A DNA stretch of 64,000 nucleotides from Balaenoptera acutorostrata (Eukaryota > Chordata > Mammalia > Artiodactyla > Balaenopteridae): positions 60,982,668 through 61,046,667 of the forward strand of contig NC_080080.1 in the NCBI RefSeq assembly GCF_949987535.1, given 5' to 3'. Under the pieces are notes generated by a model, which was given only the letters and a program-made list of their open reading frames with translations, did no database searches and was not told the DNA's origin. The stretch's first letter is position 1. Each line of letters begins with the position of its first letter. Of this stretch, positions 1 through 10,399 are shown piece after piece. The position numbers and the translations under genes were made by a program.

Positions 1-1620
1 GCCTAAAATCTTGGGCACAGGAAGAAATGTTTTGCAGTAGATAATAAGGAGGAATAGTTAGAGAAGCCATGTCTACTTCCCCTCCTTTTTTACTGACTAT
101 GGAAGAAATAGCATCATACATGAGACACATTTAGAGCATATACCACATCCTGAAGGACATCGGTTCAGCACTATAAGGTATTGGCATGTATCTGGTACTG
201 TAATTGAGACTTCAAAAGTCTATTCCACCTTTCTATCAATCCAGCTGCTACAGAATTTTGGAGACCATGGTAAGATCAGTAAATTCCTTGAGCACGGGCC
301 GATTGCCACACTTCATTTGCTGTGAAATGGATTCCTTGGTCATAAGCAATACTTCACAGAGTACCATAATGGTGAATATGGCATTCTCTTAGTCCATGGA
401 TGGTGGTTTTGGCAGAATCATAGCAGGCAGGAAATACAACTCCATACCCAGAGTACATGTCTATTTCAGTAAAAACACAGTGCTACCCCTTCCATGATGG
501 AAGTGGTCCAATGTAATCAGCCTGATACCAGGTGGCTGGCTGATCATCCTGGGGAACAGTAGTTAGTGTTTGCCTCTGATGCCGGCAGATTGGGCACCCA
601 GGTATGACCATATTCAGGTCAGTTGTGGTTAGTGAAAGATCATATTGCTGAGCTTATGCCTAATCTCTATGGCCACTTTTTTAATGTACCCATTGGGCAA
701 TGACAGGAAAGGCTTTAGATACAGTCTGACTGGCATCCACAGACTGAGTTATCCTCTTGCGGGATTATTTATGTTTTTTTACTTTTTAGGTCAACTTTTA
801 GGGAGCATTCACATGGGACACAAATATCCTGACATTCTATACTCATTCAGAGCGGTCCATCCCAGATCTCCTTGCCATCAATTTTCCAATCATGTTCTTT
901 CTAAGTCCCTAACCATCCAGTCAAATAATTGTCCACGGCCTATGAATTGATGTAGATTTCTATCACCATCCATCTCTCTTTCCAGGCAAAATGAATAACT
1001 AATAAGCTGTTTGAAGTTCTGCCCACTTTGATAACTTCCTTTCAGGAAGCTATTCAGAGTTCTCTCAGAGTGGGGATGAAGCACTGCAACTGTTGACTCT
1101 TAGGTGGTACCAGGACCATCGGTTAAACAGACTCAAGTTTTTATTTCCTCAGTAAACTGGTCATAGGGAACGTCTCATGGGACCATATGTGTTGACTGAG
1201 AGAAAGAAAAGGCAATATACTAGGAGCAGGGACCATAGGTAGCCACTTCCATGCAACTTACTTGTGCATTCAGGATTTGTTTGAGTCTGATATCATATAT
1301 ACCACTTATATCTGATGATGGAGTTGCCGTGTACTTCCAATCTTCTGACTGGGGGGGTCAGACATCCAGTTCATAACAGGGAGTTCAGGTTACATGGTAA
1401 CATGGTCTACAGTCAAGCAAGCAACCTCTGCTAAGGTCCTATCACAAGGCAAAATCTCTTTCTAAAAGGAGAGGGGTTGTCTCCAGAGAACCTATAGTTT
1501 TACTCCAATATTCTAAGGGTACGTGCTCTCGTTTACCTATACAGTCCTGCCATAGGTTCCAAAAAGCATCCCTAAGAGCAGGAAGAAGAAACCAGACAGA
1601 ACTTTTATACTTGCTTGGGA
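1..1620 (-). pseudogene. ERVL (class III) pol remnant: RT connection, RNase H, integrase
   Basis: Minus-strand conceptual translation in broken frames follows ERVL polymerase in order. The connection region is at about 1,580-1,330. RNase H is at about 1,330-790, with 'WMVRDLERT' near 900 and 'FVSHVNAP' near 810. Integrase runs from about 790 to 1, with 'CPICRHQRQTL' near 580, a 'DYIGPLPSW' stretch near 510 and a core-domain motif 'DQGIHFTANEV' near 340-310. In a live element pol copies RNA into DNA and inserts it. Here stops and frame changes interrupt every domain, so it is a dead fossil. It runs off the window start, so the integrase C-terminus and the downstream LTR are not visible. The match rests on remembered family motifs. 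Confidence 0.85.
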
Positions 1621-1950
1621 TTCTCCTTCACTCTTTTGCCAAGTTCATCACTTATGTGTTCTGTTTTCCATATGACTGCAGGAGGTAATTTTTCTAAGCT
1701 ATCTGTTACTACCTAACAATCATCCCCTTTCTTCTACTTTCCAAAAATATTTTCCTCATGTCCTCTGAGCCCTCACTAGCAGTGGCCTAAAAGGCTAGAT
1801 TTTTACGAACAGCCTGGTTGAGGCAATTTAGGCTTTCTCTGTTATGCCTCTCAAAATTCTTCCAGCCTCTACTTTAAGTTTCCTGTCTAGCCTATAAGGA
1901 TTTTAGAGGTCACTCCTCTGTCCTAACAACAAGTAAAAAAACTGAGCAAA
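1621..1950 (-). repeat. Unclassified stretch, possible MaLR internal sequence
   Basis: The segment near 1,760-1,880 (gagccctcac ... ggcaatttaggctttctc ... cctctactt) resembles, from memory, antisense internal sequence of THE1/MST-type MaLR elements. No reading frame or LTR boundary is visible. It lies between the ERVL pol remnant and an L1 5'UTR copy. Low certainty. Confidence 0.3.
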
Positions 1951-2640
1951 ACTAAAATTCAACAACTCTTCTCAGATCATCGGAGAAATTTGGTCACACA
2001 GCAACCTGCAACCCAAAAAGTTGGAGGGACAGACAAATTCAGAGAATCACAACTTACTGGAGCAGGAGCCCATGAGCAGAAATCTCCACAGCAACAAGAG
2101 CCAGGGTAGGAAAACCTACACCGTAACTGCCCAGTTGCTGAAGGCTCAGTGTGGACAACTTGGAAAGTTAAGAACTCCAGGGGGACCCAGTTATCTATGT
2201 GGGACCTCCCACACTTTTGTGAATTTTACATCCAGAAATTCTACGAGGTTCTCACAGTAAATATCAGACAAAATTTTTCCACATATTTTTGACAGTGGGA
2301 GGGAAGAAGGAACCATTTTGAAATACTTATGAGCATTATGTTCTTAACAAGACTTGCTCTCAGGCGAAGCTATTTAACCAGAGCCTAAATTGCTGAGGTA
2401 GTACCAGAGCCTAACCTACCTGGGGGGAGGGAAATACCCAACTTCAGACTCCTCTAACCATCCTGTCTCATCTAATTAGCAGGGGGAAGTCATTGCGAAG
2501 CACTTGGTGATGGTCACTGTTCAGGGATCCAAGCTCACCAAAAGGCTGAGACCTAATCATAGGACTATAAATCACTTTCCCTCCCCCATAGTTTACTAAT
2601 ATTGGGGTAAGCCGAAAATAAGCTCATGTCATTCTAAATG
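1951..2640 (+). mobile_element. L1 5'UTR-like copy
   Basis: This block is collinear with 18,960-19,640. Shared landmarks include 'agagaatcacaactta', 'gtaggaaaa', 'ggttctcaca' and 'aggctgagacctaatcata' / 'agactgagacctaatcata'. The second copy leads directly into L1 ORF1 on the plus strand, so both are best read as the 5'UTR of an old L1 subfamily. This copy has no ORF1 after it: the next 900 bp are unclassified. An isolated 5' end is unusual for L1, which normally loses its 5' side. A 79-codon open frame inside (2,021-2,260) has no recognisable product. Confidence 0.6.
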
Positions 2641-3536
2641 GCATAAGAGCACCTTTGAATATAATTTTTAAAATAATTATAACCTATGTCACAAATCGTA
2701 CGTGTGGAGAAAAGTTTTCATTGAATAATTGAAGAAAAAAAAGATGCTGCAAACTCTTTAGACAGTACCCTGTGGCCTGAATTGTATTCTCTATTTTTAT
2801 TTCTGTTCAACAAAGGAAGTAAGTATTCAATCCCTTTCAAGATATAGAGTACAGGACCCAGCTGAATAATTTTAAGCTAAGTATTATATTGCTTTAATAT
2901 CAATAAGATAAGAATAGTTTCTTAGGGGAAGTTACAGTTTTATGGCAAAAGCATTAAAAATCAAACCACGATCTCTGAGAAGCCCTGAGACTTGTGATTT
3001 TTGTTTGTTTGTTTGTTTGTTTTTTTTAATATATACAGTGTCATCTCTGAATAATCTTTGTCTTTTTCCCCTATTATTTTCTCCTTTAGTTGTTTTCTAG
3101 CAGTTATTTGGCTCTTCCTCATTTTAATCTTCTTTGTGGCTCATATTGTAATATTACAGAAAACACCCAAGAGAAATTAGAGGAAAAAGAGTTGCAGCCT
3201 CAAATACAGAAATGACTTTTTTAGTTAAGTCAGGATCCCTTGTGTCTCTCAGCTATCTTTTCTTTAAAATGGGAACACTCAATTTAGAAAATGTGTTGAT
3301 ATTTAGATAAAACCAAATAATTCGTATATAATCAGGAGGTAACATTTTAAAATTGTCAAATTCTCATCTATAAACCGTTATCCACCATTTTTTTCAAGCT
3401 GTCCCTGTTGCTGGATGGTTTTCTGCTTCAAGTTTTTGTTTTTCCCACTCCTTCATAGTGAACCAAAATGTAGATGGTATCATAATTTTGTTAATGTTTA
3501 TGACTTTGTTAACATTTGTTAATTAGAGCATAGGGT
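2641..3536. other. Unclassified AT-rich stretch with a short (GTTT)n
   Basis: No repeat family or coding segment was recognised. The only local structure is a GTTT run at 3,001-3,023 followed by a T tract, which may be the reversed tail of a small retroposon. Confidence 0.5.
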
Positions 3537-3990
3537 GCTGGGTGGTGAGCCACAGTTGAACAGGTCAACAACAGACAAGAGAAGCTGAAATACAGAAGTT
3601 TATTATTCACAAGTCCTGAAGGAAGTACATGGCATGGCTCCAGGGGCCATATGAGGAGCTCAAGGCAGAGGGCAGGCAGAAAGAAAGGTAGGACTAGGGG
3701 TGGGGCACATGTCTTTATTAGGGTCCATGGGTGGAATGCTTTGGGGTTCTTGGGGTAAGGTTGGATTAGTCAATTCAAACCAATAATAGTGGGGCTTTGG
3801 TTAGCTATACAGGGGGTTTTATCTAAGGGGAGCTCAAGGAGAAGACCCTGGGAGGTGGGGGAGATTGTTGATCACACAGGCTGTTGGGGAAGTCTTATTA
3901 GGAATTTATACTTGCTTGTAAGTCTGAGGGCTGTTATCTAGGCCATACAGTTGCATGAGGGGACTAGTGTCAGTTTAAGGTCCCCACACC
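3537..3990 (-). mobile_element. Solo LTR, probably class I ERV
   Basis: Read on the minus strand this is a compact LTR-like unit. It starts near 'tgtggggacc' (3,990), has A-rich TATA-like stretches, a first AATAAA near 3,720, a second 'aataataaact' near 3,605, and a CT-rich U5 ending near 3,537. No internal retroviral sequence adjoins it on either side, so it looks like a recombination-derived solo LTR. The edges lack a clear 4-6 bp duplication. Subfamily not identified. Confidence 0.5.
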
Positions 3991-4519
3991 ACTTGGACAA
4001 ACGAAATGAATGCCAAGGCAGCAATGCCATGGAATAACTTAGCTAAACTCTCAACATGAGAATTTTCTCACAGCAAGTTCCAGAAATGTTTGCTGTGTCT
4101 CATTGAAATCTCTCAAGACTTTATTTGGAGATGCAATTTTGTTCAGATAAATTGTATACTTTGTTCTTCTTAGATGCCACATCATTATTCCTACCACCAA
4201 CCACCACTACCACCACTACTGTCATCTACCATAAACAACTTTTATGTCATCAAAGAGTTGCTTAATTCTTTGTGGATCCACTTGGGCTGTTATTGCTATA
4301 TGTTGTCTTTGACTACGCTTACATTTTTGCAAGAATCATAACATAACTTAGCACAAATGTAAGTAGAATTACTTTTTCTCCAATCTTTACTAATGAACCT
4401 TCTGAATTTTATATATCAGAAGAATATTTTTTTAGAAAAAGAGGGAAATTTTAAGTGATATCTAACTTTTCTTGAGGGTACTGAAAGATATGAATGTAAT
4501 ATTTTATTTTCATTTTTAA
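3991..4519. other. Unclassified
   Basis: No recognised repeat, RNA or coding feature. A short CAC/CCA-rich patch (about 4,192-4,222) is low complexity. Confidence 0.5.
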
Positions 4520-4680
4520 TATAAACCTATGCGATGGTATTGCCATTATTACTGATATACAGCTACCAACACTGAAGCTTCAAAAAGCCAGGAAAATTGC
4601 CCAAGATAGCCTAGCAAGCAGCCTACCAACACTGATGCAACACTGATTAATCTTTACCACAATACCACACACTCTCCTGT
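4520..4680 (+). mobile_element. MIR SINE remnant
   Basis: The order of short matches follows the MIR core and 3' part: 'cctatgcgatggtattgccattatt', then 'gaagcttcaaaaagccag', then 'aattgcccaagatagcctagcaagcag'. Divergence is high, as expected for a retroposon that predates placental mammals. Plus orientation. The 5' tRNA-like head is not recognisable. Confidence 0.55.
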
Positions 4681-4822
4681 TCTGGATTGTTTTCATCTAG
4701 AATCTGATGAGGTTTGACAAAGGGGAAGTGAGGAGAGCAGAGATGATAAGCAGAGCTCCCTTTGCCTTCAGAGTCTCATGTGAGGTATGTTTCTTGAGGA
4801 GTAATTTGTAGTAGTCCACCGA

Positions 4823-5898
4823 GAGAGTCTATTTTCTTTCTCTTTCTTTCTTTTTTATTTTTTGAAACTTCCAAATTGTTTCATTTTTTTCTGAAAACAA
4901 TTCTTTGTTATATTAGTGTATAACATAGTGGTTCAATATTTTTATAGATTATACTCCACTAAAGTTATTATAAAATATTTCTTATAATTCCCTGTGCTGT
5001 GCAGTGTATGCTTGTAGCTTATTTATTTTATATATAAATTTTGTATGTCTTAACCACCTACTTCATCTTGCCTCTCCCTCTTCCCTCTTCTCACCAGTAA
5101 CAACTAGTTTGTTCTCTATATCTGCAAGTCTGTTTCTGTTTTGTTATATTCATTCATTTCATTTTTTTAGATTCCATATACAAGTGATAACATACAGTAT
5201 TTACTTTTCTCTGTCTGACTTATTTCACTAAGAATAATATTCTCCAGGTCCATCCATGTTGTGGCAAATGGCAAAATTTCATTATTTTTTATGATTGAGT
5301 AATATTCCATTATATATATATATATGTGTATGCATATATATATATATATATACCACTTCTTATTTATCCATTTATTTGTTGATGGATACTTAGGTTGCTT
5401 CCTTATCTTGGCTATTGTAAAAAATGCTGCTATGAACATTGGGGTGCATGCATCTTTCTGAATTAGTGTTTTTGGTTTTTTTGGATACATACCCAGGAGT
5501 GGAATTGATGGATCATATGGTACTTGTATTTTTAGTTTTTGAGGACCCTCCGTACTGTTTTCCACAGTGGCTGCACTAATTTATCAATACATCCCCACCA
5601 ACAGTGTACTAGGGTTCTTTTTTCTCTACATCCTTGCCAACATTTTTTATTTGTGGTCTTTTTGATAATACCTATTCTGACAGGTGTGAGGTGATATCTC
5701 ATTGTGGTTTTGATTTGCATTTCTCTAATGACTAACAATGTTGAGCATCTTTTCATATGTCTGTTGGCCATCTGTGTATTTTCTTTGGGAAAATATCGAT
5801 TCAGTTCTTCTTCTCATTTTTATTTTTTTATATTGAGTTGTATAAGCTGTTTATATATTTTGGATATTTACTCCTTATTGCTCATGAGAGTCTATTTT
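4823..5898 (-). mobile_element. 5'-truncated L1 with 13-bp TSD
   Basis: Minus-strand L1 3' end. The T-rich tail complement begins at 4,836, the 3'UTR runs to about 5,160 and the ORF2 C-terminal part lies at about 5,160-5,885. Phrases typical of ORF2 C-terminus are visible in the minus translation ('YDPSIPLLGMYPKK', 'MEYYSIIKN'). The target duplication 'gagagtctatttt' occurs at 4,823-4,835 and 5,886-5,898, which fixes both edges and shows the 5' truncation was made at insertion. An internal (AT)n at about 5,312-5,352 interrupts the frame. Not functional. Confidence 0.85.
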
Positions 5899-7283
5899 TT
5901 TTTTAATGTGGAGTAAACATGGGCAAAGACCATAGATATTTGATCTTCTCAAGAGATACTTTTGAGATGTTTATCAATTCTCCATATCATGAACACTATA
6001 AAAGTATATTATTCATTTAAAGAGTAATGGAAACATGTTCTATAACTGTCAATATTTGATGACAATGATGCCTTTAAGATGATGAGTGGAGGAAAACAAA
6101 GGTATGTTCATATGTGAATACTAGGTAGCTCTCTAGTTCTCTTTGCTATTGAAGAGACAGCCCAGGCTAAGGAGAACACAATTAAAATTTATACTACACC
6201 ATCAAAGAGTTGAAATCACTGATATCAAAATGCAAATGCCAAGAGTTTTTTGACTCTGTCAGAGATCAGTTGAAGACCAGCAGAAAAATTAAAGTCTCAG
6301 GCCACTACTGCTCAGTCTCAGTGAATCACAAAAAGAGTTCCTGTGACTGAATATATAGAGTAGTGTATGAAGTGCATCGTGGGCTATAAATTGATGGAAA
6401 TCTCAGCTATCATATCACCACTTTACAAAAACTACTGAATTTATTTATTAAGAATATGAGCAGATTAATTGGTATGTACAAACATCAAAAAACAATTGTT
6501 AACTTGAAAATAGCTATATTTAAGTTTACTTATTTGATTTGGATAACTCGCACATTTTTGTAAGAGTATGATAGGTTTCATAGTCACTGTTTTTATTTCA
6601 GTCATCTCTTAAAGTTTGTTAACTTTATACTTGAAGAAAAACATTCAACAGCCATTTCAGGGGAAAATATATCTGAAAGGAAAAATATACTGGGTTTCTC
6701 AATCTTTTTAAATATGTGCTTACTTTTGGTAGATGTTTTTCATATCCATCTTTATATTAGTTTGGAACCTTCTAATAAATTATACCACATGGCTACTAAA
6801 AAGCAAACTCAAAACAATAATTATTTCATACCATGCTTGTTCAAATTATCTGAACTTCTGGAAATATGTACTTTACATTTTATGGGACCATCTCCTTGTT
6901 TCATGGCTGCTATTCATCTTCTCTATTTGAGTATGTAAAACCAGTTAAAATTAAAATAAAACATTTAAAATAAATTAGCCCCAATTTAGAAAGAAGTTGA
7001 GGGCAGAAAGAAGAAAGAGATATGTCTCAGGCAGAATGAGAAACTTTAGAAATTTATAAGCATTTGAGAAACAAGACAGCTAATAAGAAACATGAGGGCA
7101 CAAGGTTAGAGTGAGGAGGAAAGTCAAGTATTAGGTAGAACATAGAAAAGAAAGAATGAAAAATGGAAGATATACACACTTAAAATAACTTGTAAATTGG
7201 TAGCTGAAAAGTTGCCTGAGAATAGGGAAAACTAAGATTATTTATAATTCATTAAAGCTTGACTAGACAATATGATAGGTATA
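5899..7283. other. Unclassified, no gene seen
   Basis: AT-rich sequence of about 1.4 kb without recognised repeat or coding pattern. Two short overlapping open frames at 6,714-6,938 have no family resemblance and are probably chance. Confidence 0.5.
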
Positions 7284-7775
7284 TGCACTGGCTTGAATTG
7301 TGTCACCCTCAAGTACATGTTCACTTGAAACCTCTAAATGTGACCTTATTTGGCAATAGGGTATTTCAAATGTAATCAAGTTAAGATGAGGTCATACTGG
7401 ATTAAGGTGGACCCTAAATCCAATATGATTGGTGTCTTTATAATATGAGGGCAATTTAGAGATGGAGACATATGCATAGAGAGGAAAAGCCTGTTTGAAG
7501 ACATAGAGACACACATGGAGTAGAACAGCATGTGAAGACGGAGGCAGAAATTGGAGTGATGCAGTTTCAAACAAAGGAATGGCAAAGATTGCCAGCAGTC
7601 TCCACAACTTAGGAAGAGGAAGAATGAAGACTTTCCTATGGCCTTCAGAGAGAGGACAACCCAGCCAACACTTTAATTTGGGACTTCTAGCCTCCAGTAC
7701 TGTGGAGAATTTCTGTTGTTTTAAGTAACCAAGTTTATGATAATTTGTTCCTGCACCCCTAGGAAATTAATAGAG
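7284..7775 (+). mobile_element. MaLR-type (MLT1-like) LTR
   Basis: The block runs from 'ggcttgaattgtgtc' through 'gtgaccttatttggcaatagggt', 'taagatgaggtcatactgg' and 'gacttctagcctccag' to 'ctgttgttttaagt' and 'ctaggaaattaatagag'. This order is that of a common mammalian MaLR-class LTR: U3 at left, and the position of the polyadenylation signal near the end degenerate ('gtggagaatttc' in place of an AATAAA). It is a solo LTR with no internal sequence on either side. Exact subfamily not assigned. Confidence 0.65.
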
Positions 7776-8734
7776 CACATATGAAGATACAGAAAAAATA
7801 AATGAACTTACCACCTAAAGATGACACAACCTTTTAGATTAAAGACAGAAATTGGTTAGGGTGCATTAACACTGACCGAGTAGGAGCCTGAATCAGTTTT
7901 CAAAAAATCATTCTCTTGAAAAGATTTTCACTGTGTTAGGAAACAGAATCTCAAGCAATCTTAGCCTGAAGACTTTTTGTTAGAATGTTTATATCTCTAC
8001 TACTTCAATTCTACACTCACCAGAGTAGTAAATTGTCAGATTACAATTTGGCTCCTTGTTCATCTCTCTTATAAGAGAGAATGTCTTTCATCACTTAAAC
8101 GTCAAGTTTTACAGTTTCCATGGAAATGATGCCTTACTGAAAATTAATAAATTGAGAGCCATGAGTATCTTAATCGTGGTTTGCATTTTTTTGGGGCCTG
8201 ATAACCCACAGGCACTGATAAGAGCAATAATTCTGAAGGGACTGATAGCAGGATTACATGACCACTCAACCATGACCTCCAAATGCCCACACTCCTGTTC
8301 CTAAAACTTGCATAACACCATGTCAGACTCTACATATACAAATGATAATGTAAAATAATTTCAGAATTGAAAGGGATTATTATAGCCTACTAAATCTTAT
8401 CTCTACATTAGTGAATCTCAAATGATTCAATGGAGCCCAGAGGTGGTTCTCCAGAAGTGCCTGAGGTAACCCCACATCTGTTCCCACTTCAGTGAAATGT
8501 CAAGTTAATCTGTTTTTTAAAGTGAACATCATAAGATTTTATTTGAAAGAACATTTCCAACACACACACACAAAGTTTGAAAGATGACCTCTCCTCAATT
8601 GTCTATGTTCTATCTCTTCAGATCATAATGAAGGAGAATAATGTGTTCTTTTTAAAGTTAAGTGGTACAAAAAATAAATAAATAAAGTTAAGTGGTACAA
8701 TATTAACTCAAAATAGAGTGTGAACATTAAAAAT
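7776..8734. other. Unclassified with a small tandem duplication
   Basis: No recognised family. 'aagttaagtggtacaa' is repeated about 29 bp apart at about 8,656 and 8,685, separated by 'aaataaataaat', possibly a trace of a small retroposition or slippage event. A short (CA)n lies at about 8,561-8,572. Confidence 0.5.
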
Positions 8735-9059
8735 GCATAATGTGGGGACTTCCCTGGTGGTGTAGTGGTAAAGAATCTGCCTGCCAGTGCAGGGGCACGG
8801 GTTCAATCCCTGGTCCAGGAAGATCCCACATGCAGCAGAGCAACTAAGCCCATGTGCCACAACTACTGAGCCCGCATGTTGCAACTACTGAAGCCCATGT
8901 GCCTAGAGCCCGTGCTGTGCAATGAGAAACCCGTGCACTGCAACGAAGAGTAGCCCCTGCTCGCCACAACTAGAGAAAGCCCATGCATAGCAATGAAGAC
9001 CCAATGCAGCCCAATCAATCAATCAATCTTTAAAATAAATAAATAAAAAGCATAATGTG
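8735..9059 (+). mobile_element. CHR-type tRNA-derived SINE with TSD
   Basis: SINE body at about 8,745-9,049, with head 'ggacttccctggtggtgtag', A-box-like 'tggtgtagtgg' and B-box 'gggttcaatcc'. The cetartiodactyl SINE body follows, then an A-rich tail with (CAAT)n and (AAAT)n. Target duplication 'gcataatgtg' at 8,735-8,744 and 9,050-9,059. It is more diverged than the copies at 45.9 and 62.7 kb, so it is an older insertion. Its target lies just before or within an old L1 ORF2 fragment. Confidence 0.9.
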
Positions 9060-10135
9060 AACTCTATAACAACCAAAAATGTGAAGAAGTATAATTCCCT
9101 TCCTCAAAAAAAATCACAAATGGTCCAAATGAAGGAAGAAAAGCTGAAACAAATAACAACAGACAAGGAACAGAAAAACAAAGATAAGATTATTAACATA
9201 ATGATCCTAAATACAACCATATTCATAAATATGGTAAATTTTCATGTGCTAAACCATTCTATCAAAATGCAGAGACAGCTAGAATGGATTTTAAAAGAAA
9301 GATACACAGCTGTTTACTGACTAGATGTGATATAGTAGATAGAAGTATAGTTTAAAAAAGAGTATTGTCAATGATAAAGAGGGCATTTCAGAATTCAAAA
9401 AAAAAAATTCATCAGAAAGACAATATTTATAAATCTTTATGAATCTTATATTAGAGCAGCAAAACAGATGAACCAATAGTTGATAGAATATCAAACAGAA
9501 ACAGAAAATTTCTATTAACATAGAAAATTCCATAATTAAAGATAGAAACTTTAACACCCTGCGCTTGGCAACTAACAAATCACACAAATTACTAAAGATG
9601 TAAAATACATAATCAACACTATCAAACATTTTGACCAAATTTTAGTTTGAAACAACCAAATAGAATACTCATGTTTTTTCATGTGTACATTGTATGATTA
9701 CCAAGACATGCCATATACTAGCCATAAAATACCTTAATAAATTTAAAAAGTATTGAAATCTTAGTATATTATCTGAGCAAAATTAAATTTAAACAGAAAT
9801 CAATAATGATAAGGTATATAAGGAAAATACAAATATTTGTAGAGTAACAATATACTTCTAAATAATTCATGAATGAAAGAAAATATCGTAAGGAACATTT
9901 TAATATATTAGGTACATTAAAGTCCTAAAGACTCTATTTAAAAAACTAGTTTAAAGAATCTATAAAAAAACCAAGTAGACAAAAGCTAAAAATTGAATTT
10001 AGTAAGTTTGCATAATACACAGTTAATGTATAAGAATCAATTATATTATTCTATACTAGCAGGAAAAAATTGGAAATAAAGGTATGAAGTATATTTATCA
10101 TGACATCAAAAACATAAAATATTTAACGATACATT
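9060..10135 (+). pseudogene. Old L1 ORF2 fragment, sense strand
   Basis: A diverged, stop-riddled L1 ORF2 segment read on the plus strand. Order-preserving resemblances to ORF2 occur at about 9,450-9,640 ('ataattaaagatagaaactttaacaccc', 'aacactatcaa'), 9,790-9,900 ('gaaatcaataatgataagg', 'aatatacttctaaataattcatgaatga') and 9,990-10,135 ('gaatttagtaagtttgcataatacac', 'catgacatcaaaaac'). Parts of endonuclease and RT are joined with internal losses. The right edge is cut by the antisense L1 that begins at about 10,140. Confidence 0.6.
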
Positions 10136-10399
10136 AAAAGTATTTATTTTTTGGGGGTAAGAACATTTGCTATCTACTCTTTTAGCAACTTTCAATTATA
10201 CAATACATTGCTATTAACTGCAGTCATCACACTGCACATTAGGTCTCCAGAACTTATTCATCTTAGAGCTGAAAGTTTATACTATTTGATATCTCCCTTT
10301 TTTCTCGAGTCCCAGCCTCTGCTAACTACCACTTATTTTCTGTTACTATGGGTTCAGTTATTTTTTCACTACACATATAAATGAGATTATGTTATATTC

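Noticed and set aside
5167..5565. 132-codon minus-strand open frame
   Set aside because: ORF2 C-terminus of a 5'-truncated L1 with an (AT)n insertion; not an independent gene.
8056..8304. 82-codon frame in unclassified DNA as a small host gene
   Set aside because: No domain, no Kozak-type context, no flanking splice signals or promoter evident; compatible with chance in DNA of this composition.
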